Part shown: positions 26,125 to 38,516 of the stretch, piece after piece
Numbering within the stretch: the stretch's first letter is position 1
Layout of the letters: each line of letters opens with the position of its first letter
Assembly (NCBI GenBank): GCA_902613275.1
Contig: CACMGM010000005.1
Coordinates: forward strand, 1 to 64,000
Length of the DNA stretch: 64,000 nt
Reading direction: 5' to 3'
From: an uncultured Alphaproteobacteria bacterium
GTDB taxonomy: Bacteria > Pseudomonadota > Alphaproteobacteria > HIMB59 > GCA-002718135
Position numbers and translations under genes: made by a program
The notes under the pieces: generated by a model
Database searches by the model: none
What the model was told of the DNA's origin: nothing
What the model saw: the letters and a program-made list of their open reading frames with translations, nothing else

Positions 26125-29100
26125 AGAACTTACAAATATATTTAATCAGAACCAAGGTGTTCAAAACTTTAATAGCCTTAAAATATCTATAGCTAGTCCA
26201 GACGACATAAGGTCATGGTCATTTGGTGAAATAAAAAAACCTGAGACAATTAACTATAGAACATTTAAACCAGAAAAAGATGGATTATTTTGTTCAAGAA
26301 TTTTTGGTCCTGTAAAAGATTATGAGTGTTTATGTGGCAAATATAAAAGAATGAAATTTAGAGGTATCATTTGTGAAAAATGTGGTGTTGAGGTAACTCT
26401 TTCTAAAGTTAGAAGAGATAGAATGGGACATATAGAATTGGCAGCACCAGTGTCTCATATATGGTTTATGAAATCTCTACCTAGCAGAATTGCAACACTT
26501 TTAGATATGACAATTAAAAATCTAGAGAAAGTTCTCTACTTTGAGCAATTTATAGTTGTTGAACCAGGTTTAACGGATCTTAAAAAAGGAGAGATAATAT
26601 CGGAGGAACAATTTATTGATTATCAAGATGAATATGGTGAAGATTCATTTAGTGCGGCAATTGGAGCAGAGGCAATAGAGCAAATGCTGTTGAGTATAGA
26701 TTTACAAGCAGATTATGATCAATTAAAAATTGATCTATCAGAGACTAAATCTGAATTAAAAAAAACTAAAATTACAAAAAGATTAAAACTTATAGAGTCA
26801 TTTCTTACTTCTAAAAATAAACCGGAATGGATGATTATGAGGGTTCTACCTGTAATTCCACCAGAATTGAGACCATTAGTACCTCTTGATGGGGGCAGAT
26901 TTGCTACTAGTGATTTGAATGATTTATATCGAAGAGTCATAAATAGAAATAATAGATTAAAAAGATTAATTGATCTAAGAGCTCCAGACATAATTATCAG
27001 AAATGAAAAAAGAATGCTACAGGAGTCAGTTGATGCATTATTTGATAATGGTAGAAGAGGAAGAGTAATCACCTCAACAAATAAAAGACCTCTTAAATCT
27101 CTATCTGACATGCTTAAAGGTAAACAAGGAAGATTTAGACAAAACTTACTTGGTAAACGTGTTGATTATTCGGGAAGATCAGTAATCGTAGTAGGGCCAA
27201 ATCTTAAACTCCACCAATGTGGAATCCCTAAGAAAATGGCACTTGAACTTTTTAAACCATTTATATTTCACAAACTTGATATTTATGGTTGGGCAAACAC
27301 TATTAAAGCAGCAAAAAAACTTGTTGAAAAAGAGGATCCTAGAGTATGGGATATTTTAGAAGAAGTAATAAGAGAGCACCCTGTTCTGCTTAACAGAGCT
27401 CCTACATTACATAGATTAGGAATTCAGGCATTTGAACCAATTCTGATAGAAGGTAAATCAATACAATTGCATCCCCTTGTATGCACGGCTTTTAATGCAG
27501 ATTTTGATGGAGATCAAATGGCAGTGCATGTTCCTCTAAGTCTAGAAGCTCAACTTGAAGCTAGAGTATTAATGATGAGTACAAACAACATTCTACATCC
27601 AGCAAGTGGCAAACCAATTATAGTTCCTTCTCAAGATATTATTTTAGGAATTTATTATCTATCAATAATCAGAGAAAAACAAATTGGAGAGGGCAGAAGC
27701 TTTGTTGACTTAAATGAAATATTAAAAGCTTTAGAAAATAATAACGTTACACTTCATACAAAAATAATAGCTAGAATAGAAACATTTGATGGAAACTTCT
27801 TAAAAGTAGAAACCACTCCAGGGAGAATGATATTAGGAAATATTTTGCCAAAGAATAAAAATATAAATTATGAGATTATAAATAAAGTACTTACAAAAAA
27901 AGAAGTTAGTAATATAATCGATTCCGTTTATAGATTTTGTGGACAAAAAGAGACTGTCTTATTTGCTGACCATATTATGCAAATCGGATTTAAATATGCT
28001 GCAATAGCTGGTATTTCATTTGGTAAAGATGATCTAATTATTCCATCTGACAAAAATGACCTCTTGAATACTACACAATTAAAAGTTCAAGAATATGAAG
28101 ACCAGTATCAAGATGGATTAATTACTCAAGGAGAAAAGTATAATAAAGTAGTTGACGCCTGGTCAGAATGTACAAATAAAGTTGCTGACAAAATGCTAGA
28201 TGTAATTTCAAGCCCATCTGATGATCAACCAATTAATTCTGTCTATATGATGGCTCATTCTGGAGCTCGAGGATCTGCTGCCCAATTAAAGCAGTTATCA
28301 GGAATGAGAGGTTTAATGGCTAAACCTTCAGGAGAAATTATTGAAAATCCAATTAAATCAAATTTTAAGGAAGGTTTATCAGTTCTTGAGTACTTTACTT
28401 CCACTCACGGAGCTCGTAAAGGTCTTGCCGATACAGCTCTTAAAACTGCAAGTAGTGGATATTTAACTAGAAGATTAGTAGATGTTGCTCAAGATGCAGT
28501 TATTAGAGAACTAGATTGTAAAACTAATAATGGTGTTATTGTAGAAGAAATAATTGAATCAGGAAACATAACCTCACCTTTAACTGAAAGAATATTGGGT
28601 AGAACACCAGTTGAAAATATTGTTGATGAAAATGAACAGATTATTGTTAATTCAGGTGAAATTATTTCTGAAAAACATTTAGAGTTAATTTCAAAATTAG
28701 GAATTAGATCATTAAAAATCAGATCTGTACTAACTTGTGAGACAGAAGATGGTATTTGTTCTGTCTGCTATGGAAGAGATCTGGCAAGAGGAACTCCGGT
28801 AAATGTTGGAGAGGCAGTTGGAATAATAGCAGCTCAATCTATCGGCGAACCTGGTACACAATTAACTATGAGGACATTTCACATAGGTGGTGCAGCTAGC
28901 TCATCAGTAGAGCAATCTAATGCTTCTGCAGGAGTATCAGGTAGTGTTAAACTAGAGAACATTAAAATAATTGAAGACAAGTTTAAAAATAAAATTGTTT
29001 TAAGTAGAAATGGTAAAATTAAAATAATTGATAAAAATACTGATAAGTATTCATCAAGCATACCTTTTGGATCTAAGCTTCTTGTAAATGATGGTGACAA

Positions 29101-30235
29101 TGTTAAAAATAATCAGATACTTGCAGAATGGGATCCTTACACTCTCCCTATAATTGCGGAAAAAAATGGTTTTGTGAAATACATTGATTTAAAGCAAGGT
29201 ATTTCATTCAGAGAATCAATCGATGACACAACTGGTATTTCAAGTAAAATTGTTATTGATTGGAGCCAAAATCAAAAAAGTAAAAATTTTAAACCCGCAA
29301 TCAATATAGTTGATAATTTTTCAGATAATGATTCAGATCAAACAAATTTTGCAAATTATCCAATGTCAATTGATTCTATTTTAAGTGTAGAGGATGACCA
29401 GGAAGTATTTGCCGGTCAGGTTATAGCAAGAATTCCTAAAGAGTCTTCTAAGACAAAAGATATAACTGGTGGTTTACCAAGAGTTGCTGAACTTTTTGAA
29501 GCTAGAAAACCTAAAGACCCTGCAATAATGTGTGAAATCGATGGTAAGATTTCTTTTGGTAAAGATTATAAAAACAAAAGAAGAGTAATTATAACATCAT
29601 TAGACGAAAAAGAGACCTTTGAGCTTTTAATTCCAAGATCAAAATATTTAAATGTACAAGAGGGCGATTTTGTAAAAAGAGGCGATGTTCTTGTTGAAGG
29701 AACTCCTGTTCCACATGATATTCTTAGAATTTTAGGAATTGAAGAGCTTGCTCGATATTTAGTTAGAGAAGTTCAATCAGTCTATAAGTTACAGGGGGTT
29801 TATATAAATGACAAGCATATTGAGACAATAGCAAGACAAATGTTACAAAAGGTTCTTATTAAAAACTCTGGTGATTCTAATCTAATTGTGGGCGAGCAAA
29901 TTCAAAAAAGAGATGTATTAAAAATTAATAAATTTTTACAAAGTGAAGGTAAAAAAGAGGTGATATATGAGCCTGTTTTACTCGGAATTACAAAGGCAAG
30001 TTTACAAACTAACTCATTTATATCAGCAGCATCTTTTCAAGAAACTACCAAAGTTTTAACTGATGCCGCTACCTTAGGCAAGGTAGATACTCTGAATGGG
30101 TTAAAAGAGAATGTTATTGTAGGTAGATTGATTCCAGCTGGAACAGGAAAAATGACTTCTGATTATGAAAACATAGCACAGCAAAGAGATAAAGAAATAA
30201 TTGATAAGAACCAGCCTGAAAATATAGAAAATTAG
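26117..30235 (+). CDS. rpoC: RNA polymerase subunit beta'
   Basis: 1372 residues. The N-terminal zinc site has CLCGKYKR and ICEKCGVE, the catalytic magnesium loop is [12 protein letters not shown], and the second zinc site is [13 protein letters not shown]. The bridge-helix and trigger-loop region ([25 protein letters not shown]) is intact (shown in parts: [15 protein letters not shown]). Complete to the C terminus, with no insertions seen. Confidence 0.99.
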   Translation: MNKELTNIFNQNQGVQNFNSLKISIASPDDIRSWSFGEIKKPETINYRTFKPEKDGLFCSRIFGPVKDYECLCGKYKRMKFRGIICEKCGVEVTLSKVRRDRMGHIELAAPVSHIWFMKSLPSRIATLLDMTIKNLEKVLYFEQFIVVEPGLTDLKKGEIISEEQFIDYQDEYGEDSFSAAIGAEAIEQMLLSIDLQADYDQLKIDLSETKSELKKTKITKRLKLIESFLTSKNKPEWMIMRVLPVIPPELRPLVPLDGGRFATSDLNDLYRRVINRNNRLKRLIDLRAPDIIIRNEKRMLQESVDALFDNGRRGRVITSTNKRPLKSLSDMLKGKQGRFRQNLLGKRVDYSGRSVIVVGPNLKLHQCGIPKKMALELFKPFIFHKLDIYGWANTIKAAKKLVEKEDPRVWDILEEVIREHPVLLNRAPTLHRLGIQAFEPILIEGKSIQLHPLVCTAFNADFDGDQMAVHVPLSLEAQLEARVLMMSTNNILHPASGKPIIVPSQDIILGIYYLSIIREKQIGEGRSFVDLNEILKALENNNVTLHTKIIARIETFDGNFLKVETTPGRMILGNILPKNKNINYEIINKVLTKKEVSNIIDSVYRFCGQKETVLFADHIMQIGFKYAAIAGISFGKDDLIIPSDKNDLLNTTQLKVQEYEDQYQDGLITQGEKYNKVVDAWSECTNKVADKMLDVISSPSDDQPINSVYMMAHSGARGSAAQLKQLSGMRGLMAKPSGEIIENPIKSNFKEGLSVLEYFTSTHGARKGLADTALKTASSGYLTRRLVDVAQDAVIRELDCKTNNGVIVEEIIESGNITSPLTERILGRTPVENIVDENEQIIVNSGEIISEKHLELISKLGIRSLKIRSVLTCETEDGICSVCYGRDLARGTPVNVGEAVGIIAAQSIGEPGTQLTMRTFHIGGAASSSVEQSNASAGVSGSVKLENIKIIEDKFKNKIVLSRNGKIKIIDKNTDKYSSSIPFGSKLLVNDGDNVKNNQILAEWDPYTLPIIAEKNGFVKYIDLKQGISFRESIDDTTGISSKIVIDWSQNQKSKNFKPAINIVDNFSDNDSDQTNFANYPMSIDSILSVEDDQEVFAGQVIARIPKESSKTKDITGGLPRVAELFEARKPKDPAIMCEIDGKISFGKDYKNKRRVIITSLDEKETFELLIPRSKYLNVQEGDFVKRGDVLVEGTPVPHDILRILGIEELARYLVREVQSVYKLQGVYINDKHIETIARQMLQKVLIKNSGDSNLIVGEQIQKRDVLKINKFLQSEGKKEVIYEPVLLGITKASLQTNSFISAASFQETTKVLTDAATLGKVDTLNGLKENVIVGRLIPAGTGKMTSDYENIAQQRDKEIIDKNQPENIEN

Positions 30236-30342
30236 CAATTTTTTGGTATATCTGCTTGACTTTAATGCAATCAATTAATAAAGACCCCTACGATTTGTTA
30301 AAGGTCGTGGATTAAAATCCAAACACTTAACTAAAGGATGAA
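30236..30342 (+). promoter_or_regulatory. rpoC-rpsL spacer with a candidate str promoter
   Basis: 107 bases. TTGACT at 30256-30261 is followed 17 bases later by TAAAGA at 30279-30284, a fair sigma-70-type pair. Downstream, ACGATTTGTTAAAGGTCGTGG contains short complementary arms (ACGA/TCGT) that may fold in the leader. No terminator is seen for rpoC, so read-through is likely. Confidence 0.4.
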
Positions 30343-30714
30343 ATGCCAACAATAAACCAACTTGTTAGAAAAGGTAGAACCACTGTTAAAAAAAGGAACA
30401 AGGTACCTGCATTAGATAAAAGTCCGCAAAAACGTGGCGTTTGTACTAGAGTCTATACAACAACACCAAAAAAACCAAATTCAGCCCTTAGAAAAGTTGC
30501 AAGAGTTAAACTTACAAATGGACAAGAAGTATCAGCATACATACCAGGTGAGGGTCATAATTTACAAGAACACTCTGTCGTTTTAATAAGGGGTGGTCGT
30601 GTTAAAGATCTTCCTGGAGTTAGATACCATATTTTAAGAGGGACATTAGACACTCAAGGGGTTTCTACAAGAAAGCAAAGACGATCTCTATATGGAGCAA
30701 AACGTCCTAAGTAA
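30343..30714 (+). CDS. rpsL: Ribosomal protein S12
   Basis: 123 residues with the decoding-centre loops [16 protein letters not shown] and [12 protein letters not shown], both wild type at the lysines that give streptomycin resistance when mutated. First gene of the str operon; rpsG follows after 2 bases. Confidence 0.99.
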   Translation: MPTINQLVRKGRTTVKKRNKVPALDKSPQKRGVCTRVYTTTPKKPNSALRKVARVKLTNGQEVSAYIPGEGHNLQEHSVVLIRGGRVKDLPGVRYHILRGTLDTQGVSTRKQRRSLYGAKRPK

Positions 30715-30716
30715 AT

Positions 30717-31187
30717 ATGTCTAGAAGAAGAGCAGCAGAAAAACGTACAATACTTCCTGATCATAAATACAAGGACTTGGTTTTAGCAAAGTTTATGAAT
30801 AGAATTATGTTAGATGGTAAAAAATCAACATCAGAAAAAATTGTTTATGGAGCATTTGATCTTGTATCCAAAAAAACAGATAAAGCACCAATTGATTTTT
30901 TTCATGAAGCATTAAATAATGTTAAACCTTCTTTGGAAGTAAGATCTAGAAGAGTTGGTGGCGCAACATACCAAGTTCCTATGGAAGTTAGACCTAAAAG
31001 AGCTCAAACCCTTGCCATGAAGTGGATTGTTGACTCAGCTGTAAAAAGGAATGAAAAAACCATGAGAGAGAGAGTTGCTAATGAAATTATTGATGCATTT
31101 AATAATAAGGGGAACGCTGTAAAAAAAAGAGAAGAGACTCATAAAATGGCAGATGCAAATAGAGCCTTCTCACATTTTAGGTGGTAA
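30717..31187 (+). CDS. rpsG: Ribosomal protein S7
   Basis: 156 residues. It has the 16S rRNA 3'-domain nucleation protein pattern, with [35 protein letters not shown] and a C terminus ending [10 protein letters not shown]. It is the repressor of the str operon in enterobacteria; whether it acts so here is unknown. Confidence 0.98.
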   Translation: MSRRRAAEKRTILPDHKYKDLVLAKFMNRIMLDGKKSTSEKIVYGAFDLVSKKTDKAPIDFFHEALNNVKPSLEVRSRRVGGATYQVPMEVRPKRAQTLAMKWIVDSAVKRNEKTMRERVANEIIDAFNNKGNAVKKREETHKMADANRAFSHFRW

Positions 31188-31189
31188 AT

Positions 31190-33268
31190 ATGACAAGATC
31201 TCATCAATTATCAAAATATAGAAATATTGGAATTATGGCACATATTGATGCTGGTAAAACAACAACAACTGAGAGAATCTTATACTATACTGGTAAATCT
31301 CATAAAATTGGTGAGGTTCACGATGGTGCTGCAACTATGGATTGGATGGAGCAAGAGCAAGAAAGAGGTATTACAATTACTTCAGCTGCAACTACTTGTT
31401 TTTGGAAAGATCATAGAATTAATATAATTGATACACCTGGCCATGTAGATTTTACAATAGAAGTTGAGAGGTCTTTAAAAGTACTAGATGGAGCTGTAGC
31501 AGTCTTTGATGGAGTTGCTGGAGTTGAACCTCAATCTGAAACAGTTTGGAGACAAGCTGATAAATATAAAGTTCCTCGTATGTGCTTTGTAAATAAATTA
31601 GATAGAACAGGCGCTAATTTTTTTATGTGTGTAGATATGATTTCAGAGCGTCTGGGATCATATCCTTTGGTTACTCAATTACCAATAGGAATAGAAAGTA
31701 ACTTAAAAGGTGTCGTTGATTTAGTATCAAATAATGCGATAATTTGGCAAGATGAAAGTCTAGGTGCAAAATTTGACATTGTTGACATTCCAGATGATTT
31801 GAAAGAGCAATCAGAAGAATATAGATTGAAATTAATCGAGAAGGTAGTTGAAGAAGATGACTCCATTATGGAAAAATATTTAGAAGGTAATGAGCCCTCA
31901 ATTGAAGAACTAAAATCATGTATAAGAAAAGGAACTCTAAATGGATCATTTGTACCCATCTTAACCGGATCAGCTTTTAAGAATAAAGGTGTCCAACCAC
32001 TATTAGATGCTGTTATTGACTATATGCCATCTCCTACAGACGTTGCAAGTGTTAAAGGTGTAGATATTAATGATGATTCAAAAGAACTAACTAGAAAATG
32101 TGAAGATAACGAACCTTTTAGTGCTTTAGCATTTAAAATAATGACTGACCCTTTTGTAGGTAGTTTAACTTTTGCAAGAATTTATTCAGGTTCTATTAAT
32201 ACTAAAGATTCTGTTTTAAATTCCAATTCAGGTAAAAAAGAAAATATTGGTAGAATGTTATTAATGCATGCAAATAATAGAGAAGAAATTAAAACTGCGA
32301 ATGCTGGAGATATAGTTGCATTAGTAGGTCTCAAAGATGTAACAACTGGTGAAACATTATGTGCTTCTGATAAACCAATAGTATTAGAGAGAATGGATTT
32401 TCCTGATCCTGTTATTGAAGTTGCTGTAGAACCTAAAACTAAAGTTGATCATGAAAAGATGGGGCAAGCATTGGGAAGATTAGCACAAGAAGATCCAAGC
32501 TTTAGGGTAACAACAGATCATGAAAGTGGTCAAACTATTATCAAAGGTATGGGAGAACTTCATCTAGAAATTCTTGTTGATAGAATGAAAAGAGAATTCA
32601 AAGTTGAAGCCAATGTTGGAGCTCCACAAGTAGCATATAGAGAAACAATTTCAAACTCATTTGATGTTGATTATACTCATAAAAAACAATCAGGGGGTGC
32701 CGGTCAATTTGCTAGAGTAAAAATAAAATTTGAACCAGGAGAACCTGGTAGTGGCTATGAATTTATTAATCAAATTAAAGGTGGTAACATTCCAACAGAA
32801 CACATTCCTGGAGTTGAAAAAGGTTTAATTGCGCAACAACAAACTGGAGTAATAGCTGGTTTTCCATGTATAGATTTTAAAGCAACATTATATGATGGTG
32901 CTTATCATGATGTCGACTCGAGCGTTTTAGCCTTTGAAATAGCTTCCAGAGCTGCTTTTAGAGAGGGTATTTCTAAAGCTAAACCTGTTCTTCTCGAGCC
33001 CATGATGAAAGTGGAAGTTGTTACACCAGAAGAGTATATGGGTGATGTAATCGGTGACCTTAATAGCCGTAGAGGTCAAGTTCAAGAAATGTCAACAAGA
33101 GGGAATGCAAACGTAGTTGATGCTATGGTTCCCCTTGCAAATATGTTCGGTTACGTAAACAATCTTAGATCTTTATCTCAAGGTAGAGCCAACTATACTA
33201 TGCAGTTTGATCATTATGAAGAAGTTCCCTCAAATGTTGCAGAAGAAGTAAAGGCAAAATTAGCGTAA
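31190..33268 (+). CDS. fusA: Elongation factor G
   Basis: 692 residues from ATG 31190, two bases after the rpsG stop. A GTG at 31181 in frame would overlap rpsG and add MVN only, so the ATG is preferred; the AGGTGG just before it serves as its Shine-Dalgarno. G1 is [10 protein letters not shown]3 is DTPGHVDF, G4 is NKLD, and the domain IV tip and C-terminal domain V are complete. It drives translocation. The stop overlaps the rpsJ start as TAATG. Confidence 0.98.
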   Translation: MTRSHQLSKYRNIGIMAHIDAGKTTTTERILYYTGKSHKIGEVHDGAATMDWMEQEQERGITITSAATTCFWKDHRINIIDTPGHVDFTIEVERSLKVLDGAVAVFDGVAGVEPQSETVWRQADKYKVPRMCFVNKLDRTGANFFMCVDMISERLGSYPLVTQLPIGIESNLKGVVDLVSNNAIIWQDESLGAKFDIVDIPDDLKEQSEEYRLKLIEKVVEEDDSIMEKYLEGNEPSIEELKSCIRKGTLNGSFVPILTGSAFKNKGVQPLLDAVIDYMPSPTDVASVKGVDINDDSKELTRKCEDNEPFSALAFKIMTDPFVGSLTFARIYSGSINTKDSVLNSNSGKKENIGRMLLMHANNREEIKTANAGDIVALVGLKDVTTGETLCASDKPIVLERMDFPDPVIEVAVEPKTKVDHEKMGQALGRLAQEDPSFRVTTDHESGQTIIKGMGELHLEILVDRMKREFKVEANVGAPQVAYRETISNSFDVDYTHKKQSGGAGQFARVKIKFEPGEPGSGYEFINQIKGGNIPTEHIPGVEKGLIAQQQTGVIAGFPCIDFKATLYDGAYHDVDSSVLAFEIASRAAFREGISKAKPVLLEPMMKVEVVTPEEYMGDVIGDLNSRRGQVQEMSTRGNANVVDAMVPLANMFGYVNNLRSLSQGRANYTMQFDHYEEVPSNVAEEVKAKLA

Positions 33269-33576
33269 TGGATAATCAAAATATAAGAATTAGACTTAGG
33301 GGGTATGATAATTCTCTTTTAGATGCAAGTACTCAAGACATAATTAATACTGCAAAAAGAACAGGCGCTAAAGTAAAAGGTCCGATCCCACTACCAACTA
33401 GATTTGAAAGATTTACAGTAAATAAATCACCTCATATTGACAAAAAAAGTAGAGATCAATTAGAAATAAGAACACACAATCGTCTTTTAGATATAATAGA
33501 TCCAACACCTCAGACCGTTGATGCCTTAATGAAGCTTGACTTATCAGCTGGGGTTGAAGTGGATATAAAAATTTAA
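33268..33576 (+). CDS. rpsJ: Ribosomal protein S10
   Basis: 102 residues with [14 protein letters not shown], the extended-loop signature [19 protein letters not shown] and THNRLLDI. It follows fusA directly (TAATG overlap), because tuf, which normally stands here, is elsewhere. S10 is also the NusE antitermination factor. Confidence 0.98.
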   Translation: MDNQNIRIRLRGYDNSLLDASTQDIINTAKRTGAKVKGPIPLPTRFERFTVNKSPHIDKKSRDQLEIRTHNRLLDIIDPTPQTVDALMKLDLSAGVEVDIKI

Positions 33577-33577
33577 T

Positions 33578-34222
33578 ATGCTTAGATCAGGTTTAATTGC
33601 TACAAAAATTGGAAATAGTTCATACTATTTTCAAGATGGTAAAAATACTAATGTTACAGTTTTGAAAATTGATGAATGTATTGTAGCTAATGTTAAAACT
33701 CTAGACAAAGATGGATACAATGCCGTTCAGTTAGCTTCAATAGAAACAAATAAAGATATTTCAAGTATAAATAAACCACAAAGAAAAATTTTTTCTTCAA
33801 TAAAAATTAATCCAAAAAAAATTATTAAAGAATTTAGAGTTGATGTAGATAATATATTAGAAATCGGTACGAAGCTTAATGTAGATCATTTTAAGGTTGA
33901 CCAATACATCGATGCCAGTAGCTTTTCGATTGGTAAAGGTTTTGCAGGCGTAATGAAAAGACATAACTTTGGCGGGCTTAGAGCTTCACACGGTGTTTCT
34001 ATTTCTCATAGATCACATGGTTCTACTGGTCAAAACCAAGATCCAGGAAGAGTCTTTAAAGGTAAAAAGATGGCTGGTAGAATGGGTAACAAAAAAGTAA
34101 CAAAACAAAATCTAAAAGTAATTGATATAGACAGTGAAAATAACGTTTTAATTGTTAAAGGTTCAGTTCCAGGTAAAAAAAACTCCATTGTTTATCTTAA
34201 AGACTCGGTTAAAAAATCATAA
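33578..34222 (+). CDS. rplC: Ribosomal protein L3
   Basis: 214 residues. The conserved loop region reads GKGFAGVMKRHNFGGLRASHG, close to the peptidyl-transferase centre (cite its parts KGFAGVMKRHNF and GGLRASHG), then SHRSHGSTGQNQDPGRVFKGKKMAGRMG. Its stop overlaps rplD as TAATG. Confidence 0.98.
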   Translation: MLRSGLIATKIGNSSYYFQDGKNTNVTVLKIDECIVANVKTLDKDGYNAVQLASIETNKDISSINKPQRKIFSSIKINPKKIIKEFRVDVDNILEIGTKLNVDHFKVDQYIDASSFSIGKGFAGVMKRHNFGGLRASHGVSISHRSHGSTGQNQDPGRVFKGKKMAGRMGNKKVTKQNLKVIDIDSENNVLIVKGSVPGKKNSIVYLKDSVKKS

Positions 34223-34845
34223 TGAAAAAAACAGTTTTAAATCTAAAAAATAAAACAGTCGGAGACGTAGAGCTAGATTCAAGTATTTTTGGTGTTAAAA
34301 CTTTTCCTGACATCATACATCAATATATTAGATATCAAAATGCAAAATCAAGACAAGGTTCACATAAAACTAAGACAAGATCCGAAGTAAGTGGACGTAG
34401 TAAGAAACCTTTTTCTCAAAAAGGTACTGGAAACGCTAGACAAGGAAGTAATAAACCACCTAACTTTAGAGGTGGAGCTGTTGCTATGGGTCCTCAAAAT
34501 AGAGACCATTCTATCAGTTTAAATAAAAAAGAAAAAAAACTTGCGTTGAAATCTGCATTATCAGTTAAATTTTTAGAAGAAAAAGCTGTAATTATAGATA
34601 CTTTTGAAATTAAGAGTTTAAAGACAAAAGATCTATATTCAGATTTAAAACAGTTTGATTATAAATCTGCTTTATTTATATATTCTGAAAATGGGATTGA
34701 TAAAAATTTTAAATTAGCATCATCCAATATCCCTGGAGTTTCTATTTTGAATCAAAAAGGAATAAACGTCAAAGATTTAATAACATTTGACAAAATTTTC
34801 ATTGAACAAAAATCAATAAACGAAATAACTAAGAGGCTCTCATGA
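34222..34845 (+). CDS. rplD: Ribosomal protein L4
   Basis: 207 residues. The long exit-tunnel loop contains GRSKKPFSQKGTGNARQGS and PNFRGGAVAMGPQ. In enterobacteria L4 regulates the S10 operon by a leader; no such leader gap exists here, because rpsJ is joined to fusA. Overlaps rplW by 4 bases. Confidence 0.98.
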   Translation: MKKTVLNLKNKTVGDVELDSSIFGVKTFPDIIHQYIRYQNAKSRQGSHKTKTRSEVSGRSKKPFSQKGTGNARQGSNKPPNFRGGAVAMGPQNRDHSISLNKKEKKLALKSALSVKFLEEKAVIIDTFEIKSLKTKDLYSDLKQFDYKSALFIYSENGIDKNFKLASSNIPGVSILNQKGINVKDLITFDKIFIEQKSINEITKRLS

Positions 34846-35159
34846 AAAATAAATTTAAAAATATTACACTTGAAAGAGCTTACGATATTGTAAAGAAACC
34901 AATAACAACAGAAAAATCTACAAATTTACAACAATTTAATCAATATTCTTTTATAGTTTCAAAAAGTTCAAATTCTTTTGAAATTAAAAACGCTATTGAA
35001 GCTATTTTTAAGGTTAAGGTAACTAAAGTGAATACCTCAATTTTAAGAGGTAAGGGTAAAATATTTAAGGGTCAATATGGTTTTAGAAAAGACACCAAAA
35101 GAGCAATCGTGACACTTGATGAAGGTAATACAATCGACTCTTCATTGGAGATCAAATAA
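34842..35159 (+). CDS. rplW: Ribosomal protein L23
   Basis: 105 residues. Typical start [15 protein letters not shown], loop and strand [15 protein letters not shown], and [15 protein letters not shown]. It lines the tunnel exit and docks trigger factor and SRP. Its stop overlaps rplB as TAATG. Confidence 0.97.
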   Translation: MKNKFKNITLERAYDIVKKPITTEKSTNLQQFNQYSFIVSKSSNSFEIKNAIEAIFKVKVTKVNTSILRGKGKIFKGQYGFRKDTKRAIVTLDEGNTIDSSLEIK

Positions 35160-35980
35160 TGTTATTAAAGTTTAAACCTACGACACCTGGATTAAGAGGT
35201 ACTGTTCTAGTTTCAAAAAAAGAACTTTCTAAAGAAAAACCATTTAAATCATTAACAAAAAAATTTAAATCAACTGGAGGAAGAAACAACCAAGGCAGAA
35301 TTACCTCAAGAAGAATGGGGGGTGGTGTTAAAAGAAAATATAGAATTATAGATTTTAAAAGATCAAAAACGGATGTTATGGCCGAAGTTATAAGAAATGA
35401 ATATGATCCAAATAGATCTGCATTTATATCTTTATTAAAATATGAAGACGGTGAACATAGTTATATTATATCACCAAAAAATATCAAAGTTGGTGAAAAA
35501 ATAATTTCAGGTGAAAATGTTCCAATTAAAAATGGCAACTCCTTACCAATAAACAATATACCTGTTGGAACTAATATTCATAATATTGAATTGAAGCCCG
35601 GAGCAGGTGGGCAGTTAATTAGATCTGCTGGATCATCTGCTCAAATTGTATCTAAAGAACAACCTTATGTACAAATTAAATTAATTTCAGGAGAAATTAG
35701 ACATGTTAATAAAAAGTGTAGGGCTACAATAGGAGAGGTTTCAAATACTGATCAAAAAAACATTAAACTGGGTAAAGCTGGGCGAAAAAGATATTTAGGT
35801 TTTAGACCGAAGGTCAGAGGTGTTGTTATGAATCCAGTCGACCACCCTCATGGTGGTGGAGAAGGTAGAACATCAGGAGGTAGAGACCCTGTTACTCCAT
35901 GGGGTGTTTCTACAAAAGGGAAAAAAACAAGAAATAATAAAAAAACCAATAAGTTTATAATTAGAAGGAAGAAAAAATAA
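35159..35980 (+). CDS. rplB: Ribosomal protein L2
   Basis: 273 residues with [40 protein letters not shown] and the universally conserved C-terminal [12 protein letters not shown] with the catalytic-centre histidine. Overlaps rpsS as TAATG. Confidence 0.99.
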   Translation: MLLKFKPTTPGLRGTVLVSKKELSKEKPFKSLTKKFKSTGGRNNQGRITSRRMGGGVKRKYRIIDFKRSKTDVMAEVIRNEYDPNRSAFISLLKYEDGEHSYIISPKNIKVGEKIISGENVPIKNGNSLPINNIPVGTNIHNIELKPGAGGQLIRSAGSSAQIVSKEQPYVQIKLISGEIRHVNKKCRATIGEVSNTDQKNIKLGKAGRKRYLGFRPKVRGVVMNPVDHPHGGGEGRTSGGRDPVTPWGVSTKGKKTRNNKKTNKFIIRRKKK

Positions 35981-36261
35981 TGACAAGATCAGTTTGGAAA
36001 GGCCCGTTTGTAGATATAACTTTAATAAAAAAGGCTGAAAAACTTTCACAGTCTGGAAGAAAAGAAGTATTAAAGACATGGTCAAGAAGATCTACTATTC
36101 TTCCACAATTTGTAGGTCTTACTTTTGGCGTATATAATGGTCAAAAATTTGTTCCAGTGACTATTAATGAACAAATGGTTGGACACAAATTAGGAGAATT
36201 TTCCCCTACTAGATCTTTTAAAGGACACACAGCTGCAGATAAGAAAGCGGAACAAAAATGA
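35980..36261 (+). CDS. rpsS: Ribosomal protein S19
   Basis: 93 residues beginning [11 protein letters not shown], with [22 protein letters not shown] and [18 protein letters not shown] head protein of the small subunit. Overlaps rplV by 4 bases. Confidence 0.99.
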   Translation: MTRSVWKGPFVDITLIKKAEKLSQSGRKEVLKTWSRRSTILPQFVGLTFGVYNGQKFVPVTINEQMVGHKLGEFSPTRSFKGHTAADKKAEQK

Positions 36262-36626
36262 ATGAAAATTTAACAGCAATTGCAAAAGACAATATGATTA
36301 GAATAAGTCCTACAAAACTATCAATATTAGTAAACGCAATAGTCAACATGAAGGTTAGTTCGGCAATAAATCAATTACAGTTTTCCTCGAAAAGAATTTC
36401 TAGAACTATTTTAAAAGTACTAAACGCTGCTGTTGCAAATGCAGAAAACAATAAACAACTAGATATAGATAAACTTTTTGTTAAAGAAGCTTTCGTTGGT
36501 AAAAGTCTAAGAATGAAAAGATGGAGACCTCGTGCAAAGGGAAGGGCTGCTTCAATTATCAAACCATTTAGTAAAGTAACAATTGTTGTTGAAGAAAGAT
36601 CAGAAACGAAGAAGGAAAAAATATAA
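36258..36626 (+). CDS. rplV: Ribosomal protein L22
   Basis: 122 residues. The tunnel-lining hairpin and conserved helix read [20 protein letters not shown] and [19 protein letters not shown]. Macrolide-resistance positions in the loop look unremarkable. Overlaps rpsC as TAATG. Confidence 0.98.
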   Translation: MNENLTAIAKDNMIRISPTKLSILVNAIVNMKVSSAINQLQFSSKRISRTILKVLNAAVANAENNKQLDIDKLFVKEAFVGKSLRMKRWRPRAKGRAASIIKPFSKVTIVVEERSETKKEKI

Positions 36627-37303
36627 TGGGACAAAAAGTTAATCCTTATGGCATTAGACTGGGAATTAATAAAACTTGGTCATCAAGGTGGTTTTCAAAA
36701 AATGAATATACAAAATTATTACACCAAGATTTAAAGATTAAAGATTATGTTGAAAAAAAACTCAAAAACGCAAGTATATCTAAAATTAATATTGAAAGAG
36801 CGGCAAAAAAACTAAGAATTTCTATTTATAGTTCAAGACCAGGTATTATAATTGGAAAAAAGGGAGCTGATATTGAAACTCTAAAAAATGATCTTTCAAA
36901 AATGTCCAACCTTGAAGTTTTCTTAGATATTAAAGAAGTAAGAAAACCAGAAGTTGAAGCAAAACTAGTTGCAGAAAATATCGCATCACAACTTGAAAGA
37001 CGAATATCTTTTAGAAGGGCTATGAAAAAAGCAGTTCAATCTGCAATGAGATTAGGAGCAAAAGGTGTAAAAGTTGTATGCAGTGGTAGGTTGGGAGGAG
37101 CCGAAATAGCTCGAACTGAAAAATACCATGAAGGTAGTGTACCATTACATACCTTACGAGGCGATATAGATTATGCTACTGCAGAAGCCGAAACAACTTA
37201 TGGAATTTGTGGTATTAAAGTTTGGATTAATAAAGGTGAAATCTTGTCAAAAGACCCATACGCAAGTGAAAAAAAACAAATTGATCAAGGGAGTGTTAGA
37301 TAA
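36626..37303 (+). CDS. rpsC: Ribosomal protein S3
   Basis: 225 residues. N-terminal [15 protein letters not shown] domain motif [17 protein letters not shown] and C-terminal domain ending around [14 protein letters not shown]. Forms the mRNA entry site with S4 and S5. Confidence 0.99.
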   Translation: MGQKVNPYGIRLGINKTWSSRWFSKNEYTKLLHQDLKIKDYVEKKLKNASISKINIERAAKKLRISIYSSRPGIIIGKKGADIETLKNDLSKMSNLEVFLDIKEVRKPEVEAKLVAENIASQLERRISFRRAMKKAVQSAMRLGAKGVKVVCSGRLGGAEIARTEKYHEGSVPLHTLRGDIDYATAEAETTYGICGIKVWINKGEILSKDPYASEKKQIDQGSVR

Positions 37304-37719
37304 TGAATATGCTTTCACCAAAAAAAACGAAATTTAGAAAACAGTTTAAAGGAAGAATCCATGGAACTGCTAAAGGAAATTATGCTCTTAACTATGGCAG
37401 TTTTGGACTTAAAGCTATTGAACCTGAAAGGGTTACATCAAGACAAATAGAAGCTGCAAGAAAAGCGATAACAAGATATCTAAAAAGAGCTGGTAGGATG
37501 TGGATAAGGATTTTTCCAGATGTGCCTGTATCAAAAAAACCGGCAGAAGTGAGAATGGGCAAGGGCAAGGGATCAATAGAATACTGGGCCTGTAGAGTTA
37601 AACCTGGGAGAATTATGTTTGAGGTTGATGGTGTAAATGTAAATGATGCTAGAAAAGCTATGACTTTAGCTGCTGCAAAGTTACCTATTAAATGTAAATT
37701 TGTTGAGAGAAATATATAA
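37303..37719 (+). CDS. rplP: Ribosomal protein L16
   Basis: 138 residues from ATG 37303, which overlaps the rpsC stop (TAATG) and has AAGGGAG nine bases upstream. An ATG two codons later (37309) gives the textbook [11 protein letters not shown] start but worse spacing. [21 protein letters not shown] is the tRNA-contact region (parts: [18 protein letters not shown]). Overlaps rpmC as TAATG. Confidence 0.97.
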   Translation: MNMLSPKKTKFRKQFKGRIHGTAKGNYALNYGSFGLKAIEPERVTSRQIEAARKAITRYLKRAGRMWIRIFPDVPVSKKPAEVRMGKGKGSIEYWACRVKPGRIMFEVDGVNVNDARKAMTLAAAKLPIKCKFVERNI

Positions 37720-37913
37720 TGAATAAAAAAACTAATTTAAACAATAAAAAAATTCAAGACGAGATCTTGGTTTTAAAGAAAACTCTTTTGAATTTGAGTT
37801 TTCAAAAATCTTCTGGACAACTTGAAAAAACATCTAAGATGAAAGATACAAAAAAACAAATTGCTAGATTAAGAACAAAATTGTCAAATCTAAATGGAGA
37901 CAGAAATGCCTAA
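37719..37913 (+). CDS. rpmC: Ribosomal protein L29
   Basis: 64 residues, two-helix protein: [20 protein letters not shown] and [14 protein letters not shown]. Docks trigger factor with L23. Its last 8 bases overlap the start of rpsQ. Confidence 0.95.
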   Translation: MNKKTNLNNKKIQDEILVLKKTLLNLSFQKSSGQLEKTSKMKDTKKQIARLRTKLSNLNGDRNA

Positions 37914-38148
37914 AAGAATTTTATCTGGAATAGTTGTTTCATCGAAGTCAAATAAAACAATCACTGTTGATGTAACTAGAAGAATTAAACACAAACTTTA
38001 TAAAAAAATTATTAGACAAACTAAAAAATATCATGCTCATGATGAAAATAATGAGTTTCAAGTTGGTGATACAGTTTCAATAATAGAGACTAAACCTATT
38101 TCAAAACTAAAAAAATGGAAAGTTATTCCAAATTCCGAGGGTAAATAA
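37906..38148 (+). CDS. rpsQ: Ribosomal protein S17
   Basis: 80 residues from ATG 37906. An upstream in-frame ATG at 37894 exists, but GGAG (37896-37899) sits six bases before 37906 and the family begins [13 protein letters not shown], so the shorter form is chosen. OB-fold with [18 protein letters not shown]. Overlaps rplN as TAATG. Confidence 0.95.
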   Translation: MPKRILSGIVVSSKSNKTITVDVTRRIKHKLYKKIIRQTKKYHAHDENNEFQVGDTVSIIETKPISKLKKWKVIPNSEGK

Positions 38149-38516
38149 TGATACAAATGCAATCTAAGCTTTTTGTTGCTGATAACTCAGGCGCTAGAAA
38201 AATCCAATGCATTAAAGTTCTTGGAGGATCAAAAAGAAGATCGGCATCTATTGGAGATATTATTGTTGTTTCTATTAAAGATGCACTGCCAAGAGCTAAA
38301 GTAAAAAAAGGTGATGTATACAAAGCTGTGATAGTAAGAACATCCAAAGATTTTAAAAGAGCTGATGGTACAGCAATAAGATTTGATAAAAATGCTGCAG
38401 TTTTATTAGATAAACAAGAAGAGCCAATTGCTACAAGAATATTTGGCCCTGTTACTAGAGAGCTTAGAAATAAAAAATTTATGAAAATAATTAGTCTTGC
38501 GCCAGAGGTATTATAA
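38148..38516 (+). CDS. rplN: Ribosomal protein L14
   Basis: 122 residues: [21 protein letters not shown], the [21 protein letters not shown] strand pair (parts: [20 protein letters not shown]) and [24 protein letters not shown] at the end. Subunit-interface protein. Overlaps rplX as TAATG. Confidence 0.98.
   Translation: MIQMQSKLFVADNSGARKIQCIKVLGGSKRRSASIGDIIVVSIKDALPRAKVKKGDVYKAVIVRTSKDFKRADGTAIRFDKNAAVLLDKQEEPIATRIFGPVTRELRNKKFMKIISLAPEVL

Noticed and set aside
26719..27111. 130-codon open frame antisense to rpoC
   Set aside because: A shadow of a highly conserved coding region, with no supporting signal.
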